Assembly (NCBI RefSeq): GCF_003201775.1
Contig: NZ_QJJZ01000012.1
Coordinates: 149,493-200,162 of the forward strand
DNA length: 50,670 nt
Direction of reading: 5' to 3'
Source: Arenibacter sp. ARW7G5Y1
Lineage (GTDB): Bacteria; Bacteroidota; Bacteroidia; Flavobacteriales; Flavobacteriaceae
The notes under the pieces are model-generated. The model saw only the letters and a list, made by a program, of their open reading frames with translations, searched no databases and had not been told where the DNA came from. Shown here piece after piece: positions 44,329 to 50,670 of the stretch. Made by a program: the position numbers and the translations under genes. How positions within the stretch are numbered: the stretch's first letter is position 1; every line of letters starts with the position of its first letter.

Positions 44329-46839
44329 TCATACTTTGATTATCTTCCCTGATATTGAAAACCTCGTAATTTCTATGTGTCCATAAACAATATTAATTGC
44401 CGGTTCACCATCTTTTAAGCTTATATTTCCAAAGCCGGTCCGTGTAGACAAAAAAGACGTGAAATCTTCTCCAATTTTAGAATCTATATATAGGGTTTTT
44501 TCATAAGCGTCATACCGAACACCTGTTAATCCCTGTATTAAGGAATAACTGGCCATTGCCCTTGCGTACCAGTGGCCGCATTCATATTCATCAAAGGGGT
44601 TTCTAACGGTACCGTCGTATCGCTTACGACATGTCCTTACTATTTCGAGCCCCTCTTCTACCATCCCGTTCATGATTAAATGCGATGCCACCTGATATTC
44701 TATACCAGTCCACACTTCATTACTATAGACAAAAGGTAGCTTTAATTTACCTCCTTTAGGCCAACTACATAAGATTAGCCCGCCTTCGGCCCCCAATGCA
44801 TAAGACGGCCTTTGTGGATTACTATGGTTACGCATATCCTTCAACAGATTATACGTATAAACGGATCTTAAGTGACTCATTACCATCTTTCCGTCGATTA
44901 CTTCTTCCAAACCACAGCAAGAGGCCATCCACATACCTACTATTCCATCGGAAAGGCAACCTTGGCCATATTGATATTTTGGACCTTCCTTTTCAAGCAA
45001 TGCCTTTGCTTCAACAGAATAATTAGTTTTCCAGCTGTTTTTAGATAATTCAATAGGATTCTGCGCCACAAGACCCTTCCATACTATCTTTTGTATAAAA
45101 TATTCTCCTTCATACAAATTAGTTTCCATAAACTCTTTGCCTTTCTTCAATAATACTCTATATTCTTGGACCGATTCGTTGGCAACTTTACCCATTTCAA
45201 TTATAGCTGTCAAAGCTCCCAAATAAAAGCTCATAGTCATTCCGTTGGGGCCCCAGAATTCAATATCATATGTATTATGATGAGGCTCTTCCAATATTCC
45301 TTTTCTTTTTGGGTCCCAGGTCGCTATACAATAGTCCAAACTACTTTTGATTCTCGGGTACAATAAAATCATCCAATTGGTATCACCTGAAATTCTCCAA
45401 TCTCGGTAAACCTTCATTATACCTCCCAACTGGCCATCGGCAGCTGCATGAAAATTATGATTTACTTTGCTGAACCTTCCGTCCGAAGCTTCCTCATATT
45501 CATAATCAATTTTACCTATTGGCAAAGAGGTCCGAAAAGTCTGATGCCCCTTTTCATTCTGACTTAGGTTAAATTCTGTTTCCCTCAATGTTCGCTCTAA
45601 GTCTGGAAATAAATGAGGAAGCGCTTGTGCATAATTCCATACATGAGAACAGGACCCTGGGCAACAACCGATTGTGTCATCGCAACCTTCATAAGCCCAC
45701 AATTTGCCATCTGTTTGTCTCAATACAGTTGGAGATTTTAGTATTCCTAAATTGGCGGAAACGGCTTCCAAAACTTCTGAAGGCAATGTTGATTTGTAAA
45801 AAGCTTCTGTAAATTTGAAACTATCATTATTAAGTCTATCGTAATTGTCTTTCCAATAACCTACCAGCTGACCGATGGATTTAAATTTATTTACATACCA
45901 TGGGCGATACGTTTTTGATTCACTACAGGACGAATTTGGTTCACATATAATCCCCTTTCCAATACGCAGATCTGAATTTGGCGTATACCAACAAAATAAT
46001 ACTTTAATCACTTTTTTTTCTCCTGGTTTCAAGGTGAAAGGCAAATAAATGCTCGCTCCTGGCGCGTCTGAAGAAACGGGGTCTGTTCTAGAGGTATTAC
46101 CATTTTCGATTTTATTCCATGCAGTATAAAGTGGATCGTTCCAACTCCCTCGGAACCAGCAACAATCCAATGTTACTTTTTCATTGGGTATATAGGCTGC
46201 AAATTGGGAAAGGTTATTAGGGGTGCATTCATCAAAATACCCTTGTTCGAGAACAAACCCATTAACTATTTTAGTAATACGGTTATTGCCTCCTTTTTTT
46301 AAAAAATTTTTAGAATTCCATGAAAAAACACTTTCAATTTTATCTTCAGATTTGTTTTCAAACGAATATTCCAAAGCTCCGACTGGCAAACTAGAATCAT
46401 CCGAATTAGTCGGAATAAAAGGGCTCCATCCATTTATTTGAATGTCCATAGAAACATCACTATCACTAAGCTGTATTGTTCCATATGGAAAGCGCGCCTT
46501 AAAACAAGCGTAATCGAATCTGGGGAGCCCAAAATTGTTGTCTCCAGCTCCTATTGCAGTAGATGATCTTGGGCCGCCGGTTTGGCCGTGTTTTTTCCAA
46601 TCAGGTACAGGCCCCTCCAAAACCTTGCTAATATTCTTCTTACCCTTAATGTGTAATGCGGCAAAAACACATGGTTCATTATACACATCAGGCTTATGAT
46701 TAATTGACATATGGGAAATTGCGCCCGTTCCCTCCATACAAAACATACCCGCCCCAATTCCTCCTATTGGAAATGCAATTTTACTAAGATGCCTGCCTTT
46801 ATAAACATCATTAAATTCACGATTATCAACCATATTCAT
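44329..46839 (-). CDS. GH116 glycosidase (GBA2-like, DUF608)
   Basis: 836 residues. The N-terminal beta domain (about 10-330) begins with LSKIAFPIGGIGAGMFCMEG, typical of GH116. The (alpha/alpha)6 catalytic part follows, with YEGCDDTIGCCPGSCSHVWN, HQTFRTSLPIGKIDYEY and ADGQLGGIMKVYRDW. HNTYDIEFWGPNGM carries the Asp that corresponds by context to the family acid/base. No signal peptide is visible, so it is probably cytoplasmic. Known members cleave beta-glucosides, beta-xylosides or N-acetylglucosaminides; which applies here is unknown. It lies between sulfatase genes and the CobW-type gene. Confidence 0.87.
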   Translation of the reverse strand: MNMVDNREFNDVYKGRHLSKIAFPIGGIGAGMFCMEGTGAISHMSINHKPDVYNEPCVFAALHIKGKKNISKVLEGPVPDWKKHGQTGGPRSSTAIGAGDNNFGLPRFDYACFKARFPYGTIQLSDSDVSMDIQINGWSPFIPTNSDDSSLPVGALEYSFENKSEDKIESVFSWNSKNFLKKGGNNRITKIVNGFVLEQGYFDECTPNNLSQFAAYIPNEKVTLDCCWFRGSWNDPLYTAWNKIENGNTSRTDPVSSDAPGASIYLPFTLKPGEKKVIKVLFCWYTPNSDLRIGKGIICEPNSSCSESKTYRPWYVNKFKSIGQLVGYWKDNYDRLNNDSFKFTEAFYKSTLPSEVLEAVSANLGILKSPTVLRQTDGKLWAYEGCDDTIGCCPGSCSHVWNYAQALPHLFPDLERTLRETEFNLSQNEKGHQTFRTSLPIGKIDYEYEEASDGRFSKVNHNFHAAADGQLGGIMKVYRDWRISGDTNWMILLYPRIKSSLDYCIATWDPKRKGILEEPHHNTYDIEFWGPNGMTMSFYLGALTAIIEMGKVANESVQEYRVLLKKGKEFMETNLYEGEYFIQKIVWKGLVAQNPIELSKNSWKTNYSVEAKALLEKEGPKYQYGQGCLSDGIVGMWMASCCGLEEVIDGKMVMSHLRSVYTYNLLKDMRNHSNPQRPSYALGAEGGLILCSWPKGGKLKLPFVYSNEVWTGIEYQVASHLIMNGMVEEGLEIVRTCRKRYDGTVRNPFDEYECGHWYARAMASYSLIQGLTGVRYDAYEKTLYIDSKIGEDFTSFLSTRTGFGNISLKDGEPAINIVYGHIEITRFSISGKIIKV

Positions 46840-47061
46840 AAAATTATACGCGCCATTTTAATGGGTTTCTCTTCAACTCAAACTTTTTTACTGCACTCCT
46901 AAAAAGACATTTCATATACTATTCCACTGAAAAAAATTTATCTTTTTATTCATTATCTACATATAAGCTCTTATCATTTTTGCCTCCAACCTACTTGGCA
47001 TATTGAACAAAATGGCACAACTCATAATAAGCGTATATTAATATGTTCATTATATTAATTA

Positions 47062-48528
47062 TTACCGTTTCACTTGCGCATGAGCCCTTCGTTCAGTACC
47101 CTCCATATGTCTTAAATCATCACCTAAAGTAATTCTGTACTGGTCAGCCAACTCATTTAATTCACCCACTACTGTAGGAAATTTTTCTTGTACATCCACT
47201 GTCTCCCCCGGATCGGAACGAAGGTTGTATAGCGCATATTTCGCCGTTAAAGATTCCTGCTTACCCGGCCACCCGTCATATCCCGGAGGATTTTTTTTGT
47301 AAGACCTATATGAATGGCTGAACACCAATTTCCATTCTCCCTTTCGTATCGCTTCTAGCTTGTTGCCCTGATAATACGCAAAGTGTTCTCTAGGATTGGC
47401 TCCAGACTCATTTTTCAACAGAGAAGATATATCCACTCCATCAATTTTTTTACTCGGTAATTGTGCATTGGCAAACTTTGCAATTGTGGGAAGTAAGTCA
47501 ATCGTTGATGCCAATTTGTTGCATATCGTACCAGCTGGAATAACATTTTTCCATTGCATTATGCAAGGAACTCTCATACCGCCTTCCCAAGCGCTACCCT
47601 TTCCTTCCCTTAATCCACCAGCATTACCTCCGTGATTTCCAAAACTAAGCCACGGGCCATTATCACTTGTAAGAATCACTAGTGTGTTATCATCCAATTT
47701 CAATTTTCTCAAGATATTTAGTATCTCTCCAACGGACCAATCCAATTCCATCATTACATCACCATACAATCCAGTCTCACTTTTACCTTTAAATTTATCC
47801 GAGACTGCTAATGGGACATGTGGCATTGAATGCGCTACGTACAGAAAAAAAGGAGAGTCCCTATTTTCTTCTATAAATTTCACGGCTCGATTCGTATAAT
47901 TAGTGGTAAGAGTCGCCTGATCCTGCATGTTCTTAATATAGCCGATTCGTTCATTGCCTTCCATTAATGGTAGCAATGGATGTTTGAGCTTATTGGGGTT
48001 TATTTGCTTGTACGCCGGACCCGCAGGTTGACCATCATAGCCCATTGGCCACATATCATTAGAATATGGAAGTCCGTAATATTCATCAAATCCTTGTTGC
48101 AAAGGCAGGTGTGCCCTCTGATCACCTAAGTGCCATTTACCGACCATTCCTGTGCGATATCCCTTTTTCTTGAGCACTTCTGCAATAGTTTCCTCTGTAG
48201 GGTTAAGTGCTCTGGTACTCCATGGCATTAGGGCACCTGAAATCCCAACTCTATTGGAATAAGACCCGGTCAATAAGGCCGCTCGAGAAGCACTACATAC
48301 AGGTTGTGATACGTAAAAATGTGTAAATCGCATCCCTTCGGCCGCCATTTTATTGGTGTGAGGAGTTTGATAACCTGTACCTCCATAGCTTTCAAAATCC
48401 CCAAAACCCAAATCATCCATAAATATGAGCACTACATTTGGTTGTTTTACTTGAGCATACGAGTTCATGGCAAACCCCATAAATAAACTAATTATGGATA
48501 TCGAAATACAATGATTAATAATTTTCAT
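47062..48528 (-). CDS. Exported S1-type sulfatase (first)
   Basis: A formylglycine-dependent sulfatase, 488 residues. FMDDLGFGDFESYGG supplies metal ligands; the residue to be matured is Cys78 in PVCSASRAALLTG, a C-x-A-x-R variant of the usual C-x-P-x-R that is common in this branch. VGKWHLGDQ and LTSDNGPW follow. The signal peptide is MKIINHCISISIISLFMGFA. It would remove sulfate from a glycan in the periplasm. The gene is AT-rich like the GH116 gene, in contrast to the neighbouring sulfatase gene 32 bases upstream. Confidence 0.93.
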   Translation of the reverse strand: MKIINHCISISIISLFMGFAMNSYAQVKQPNVVLIFMDDLGFGDFESYGGTGYQTPHTNKMAAEGMRFTHFYVSQPVCSASRAALLTGSYSNRVGISGALMPWSTRALNPTEETIAEVLKKKGYRTGMVGKWHLGDQRAHLPLQQGFDEYYGLPYSNDMWPMGYDGQPAGPAYKQINPNKLKHPLLPLMEGNERIGYIKNMQDQATLTTNYTNRAVKFIEENRDSPFFLYVAHSMPHVPLAVSDKFKGKSETGLYGDVMMELDWSVGEILNILRKLKLDDNTLVILTSDNGPWLSFGNHGGNAGGLREGKGSAWEGGMRVPCIMQWKNVIPAGTICNKLASTIDLLPTIAKFANAQLPSKKIDGVDISSLLKNESGANPREHFAYYQGNKLEAIRKGEWKLVFSHSYRSYKKNPPGYDGWPGKQESLTAKYALYNLRSDPGETVDVQEKFPTVVGELNELADQYRITLGDDLRHMEGTERRAHAQVKR

Positions 48529-48560
48529 TTGAATATATTTTAAATGTTTTTAAAGATGCC

Positions 48561-50099
48561 TCAATCCGGGGCCAATGTTTTTTCCAGTAATTCTTTCATT
48601 TTCCTGGCTACCCTAGGGTTTTGGTCATAAAGGTTTTCAGATTCCTTGATATCTGCCTCCAAATTGTAGAGCTGGGCCTTTGGGGCGCCCTCCCTAAGCT
48701 TTCCGTTCTCGATGTCGCTATTGCGCTGTCCGGTAAAAGGAAACGCCGCCGGACCGCCGAAAGCATGCTCCCCTGCCTTGGTGGCGGAGAACCCGCCCCC
48801 GCCCTGGCCACTTATGTACATCCATTTCCCCTTGCGTATCGCCAGGTTGTCCTTTTTGTTCGGGCTGATCACCAATTGATCGCGTATCGGTTTTTTAGGG
48901 GTCCCGGTAAATGCCGGCAACATATTATAACTATCCGGGCCTTCGTCCTCCTTTAGCCCAAGGTCGACCAAGGCGGCCATAGTGGCAAGAAAGTCGGCAT
49001 TGGACAATAGCTCGTTTGAGACCGATCCTGCCGGGACTCTGCCGGGCCAACGTACGATCATGGGTACACGGTGCCCTCCTTCCCATGCATCAAATTTAAA
49101 ACCGAGTAGGCCATCGTTCTGATGGTGGCCCTGACTATACGCGTCCTGCCCTCCTTGGTTCAACATACCACCGTTGTCACTGGTAAATATCAACATGGTG
49201 TTCTCGGTGAGCCCTTCCTCCTCCAAGGTCCTGACGATCTCCCCCACTATCCAATCCAGTTCATGGATGAAGTCCCCATAGCGTCCCGCCTTGCTCGTTC
49301 CTATGAAGCGGGGTGCAGGTGTAAAGGGATGGTGTATATTGGTCGTGGCATAGTACAGAAAGAATGGAGTGTCCTTATGCTTCCTGATAAACTCGACCGC
49401 CTTGTCCTTTAGCACCGTTCCCACCATACGGTCATCATAGAGCGCATGGGCCGCCCGGCCTCCTCCAATGGCATCTAAACCCATCTTCTCAGGGAACCAG
49501 CGTGTCTCGGCCTTTTTCCCGTAAACCATAGGGTCTTCCGGTGTAAGTCCGACCACTTTGTGGTCCTCTACATATACAAAAGGGGGATGGCTGTTCAATA
49601 TCGGAACGCCGAAATAGGAATCGAAGCCCAGCTCCAAAGGCCCGGGCCTTAACTCCTTGTTCCAGTCTATTGGGCTTTCGTTGCCAAAGCCCAGATGCCA
49701 TTTTCCCACAATCCCGGTACGGTACCCGGCACGCTTCATCACATCCGCAATGGTCGTCCTATCGGGGGCTACCATCAGGGGCGTCCTGAGGGATATCGGG
49801 TTCCAAAAATCCCTCCTGCTCGGATACCGCCCCGTTATGAGCGCATACCTGGAAGGAGAGCACACCGCCGATGCGGAATGGAAGTCCGTAAACCTCCTGC
49901 CCTCCTTGGCCAAACGGTCTATTTGGGGCGTTTTCACCAAAGTGGCCCCATAGGCACCCAGGTCCCCGTACCCTATATCGTCCGCGTTGATGATGATCAC
50001 ATTAGGCCTTTCGCCCGATTGCCCCAAAATCCCAAAGGGTACAAGGAACAATAATAGCGCTATAAAAGGTGGCCATTTCGCATGGTTATAAAACCTCAT
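48561..50099 (-). CDS. Exported S1-type sulfatase (second)
   Basis: 512 residues. Motifs: INADDIGYGDLGAYG, the canonical maturation site AVCSPSRYALITGRYPSR with Cys80, VGKWHLGFGNE and FTSDNGGMLNQGG. The C-terminal part includes LYNLEADIKESENLYDQNP. A signal peptide (PPFIALLLFLVPFGILGQ) precedes it. Its base composition is clearly more GC-rich than the genes to its left and like that of the SusD gene to its right. It lies 55 bases after the SusD stop, so the two are probably co-transcribed. Confidence 0.94.
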   Translation of the reverse strand: MRFYNHAKWPPFIALLLFLVPFGILGQSGERPNVIIINADDIGYGDLGAYGATLVKTPQIDRLAKEGRRFTDFHSASAVCSPSRYALITGRYPSRRDFWNPISLRTPLMVAPDRTTIADVMKRAGYRTGIVGKWHLGFGNESPIDWNKELRPGPLELGFDSYFGVPILNSHPPFVYVEDHKVVGLTPEDPMVYGKKAETRWFPEKMGLDAIGGGRAAHALYDDRMVGTVLKDKAVEFIRKHKDTPFFLYYATTNIHHPFTPAPRFIGTSKAGRYGDFIHELDWIVGEIVRTLEEEGLTENTMLIFTSDNGGMLNQGGQDAYSQGHHQNDGLLGFKFDAWEGGHRVPMIVRWPGRVPAGSVSNELLSNADFLATMAALVDLGLKEDEGPDSYNMLPAFTGTPKKPIRDQLVISPNKKDNLAIRKGKWMYISGQGGGGFSATKAGEHAFGGPAAFPFTGQRNSDIENGKLREGAPKAQLYNLEADIKESENLYDQNPRVARKMKELLEKTLAPD

Positions 50100-50154
50100 G
50101 AAATCAAAATTTAAGATTAGTACTATCTAGTTTCTCAAGCCACATTACCCCTCT

Positions 50155-50670
50155 TTAATAGCCGGGATTCTGTTCCAGGTTTGGGTTCTTGTCCAACTCG
50201 GACTGCGGAATAGGAAAAAGAACATGGAAGTCCTTGGCCGGCTTTCCTCGCGCAACCGCCATCTCGATAAACTTGCCGTGCCGTATGAGGTCCTCGCGGC
50301 GCAACCATTCACTATGAAACTCCCTGCCTCTTTCATCGAGTATAAAGTCCCGTAGCGACTCCTTATCGGCGTACGAAACTAGGTCGATCGGAGGAACATC
50401 TGCCGCCTCCCGGATTTCGTTCACCAGGTCTATGGATTCCTGTGTAGGGCCCTGTACCTCGTTCAGGGCCTCCGCCCGCGACAGCAGAATATCGGCATAG
50501 CGAATCCAAGGAAGATCATTTCCTGCAACACTACCAATACCAGTGGGGTCCTCCAGATACTTGAAGCTCCTTACATCGTCCTCCCCTAGGACCACCGTTG
50601 CCCCCTGTACATTGGTATACTCGAACACGAACGCGTTCAAACGCTCGTCCTCCGGTTCAAAAAGCTCCAA
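50155..50670 (-). CDS. SusD/RagB-family glycan-binding lipoprotein, C-terminal part, cut by the window edge
   Basis: The last 171 residues of a SusD-like outer-membrane lipoprotein. Diagnostic blocks: LPWIRYADILLSRAEALNEV, DLVNEIREAADVPPID, FILDERGREFHSEWLRREDL and the closing LFPIPQSELDKNPNLEQNPG. SusD proteins bind oligosaccharides above a SusC TonB transporter, whose gene is expected beyond the right edge. The 5' end and lipobox lie outside the window. Confidence 0.95.
   Translation of the reverse strand: MELFEPEDERLNAFVFEYTNVQGATVVLGEDDVRSFKYLEDPTGIGSVAGNDLPWIRYADILLSRAEALNEVQGPTQESIDLVNEIREAADVPPIDLVSYADKESLRDFILDERGREFHSEWLRREDLIRHGKFIEMAVARGKPAKDFHVLFPIPQSELDKNPNLEQNPGY

Overview
The window looks like chromosomal DNA of a marine, polysaccharide-degrading member of the Flavobacteriaceae (Bacteroidota). 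The grounds are a SusD protein, a type IX secretion C-terminal sorting domain, TAnnTTTG-type promoters, a Nudix-family AraR regulator beside araBDA, sulfatases with GH116 and GH127 enzymes, and many lipoproteins. Almost all genes lie on the minus strand. I see no tRNA, rRNA or CRISPR array.

Layout. 0.1-9.3 kb: a secreted two-haem cytochrome c peroxidase, a purple-acid-phosphatase-like enzyme translationally coupled to a TPR protein, miaE, a lipoprotein alpha/beta hydrolase, asnA and a META-like lipoprotein. 10.0-24.1 kb: an L-arabinose/arabinan locus. Read along the minus strand it is araB-araD-araA-mutarotase-sodium symporter-GH127 arabinofuranosidase-DUF5695 protein-truncated sugar isomerase, with araR divergent. 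The secreted enzymes would free L-arabinose, the symporter would import it, and AraA/AraB/AraD would convert it to D-xylulose 5-phosphate. 24.1-27.0 kb: a SnoaL-like lipoprotein, two Hsp20 chaperones and a small exported protein.

27.2-41.5 kb: an AT-rich accessory island and the most interesting part of the window. Two nearly identical 3' ends of a tyrosine recombinase gene, about 13.5 kb apart and in the same orientation, bracket it. In between lie unrelated one- or two-gene minus-strand units: a membrane protein pair, a serine hydrolase, DinB, TonB receptor plus AraC-type regulator, a VOC lipoprotein, a second AraC regulator, a methionine aminopeptidase and a RibD-like reductase. Several units are bounded by imperfect inverted ends with a CATTGTTG...CAACAATG-like core. 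Three share a leader of about 200 bp containing a palindrome. Two copies of a transposase tail (IS1182-like) are also present. I interpret this as an integron-like gene-cassette array without a recognisable local recombinase. The leader core also occurs outside the island, in front of two other small lipoprotein genes.

41.5-50.7 kb: an NhaC antiporter, a COG0523/CobW GTPase, a GH116 glycosidase, two S1-type sulfatases and the end of a SusD gene cut by the window edge. This is probably part of a sulfated-glycan utilisation locus whose SusC lies beyond the window. Base composition rises sharply to the right of about 48.55 kb, which suggests that the locus has a composite origin.
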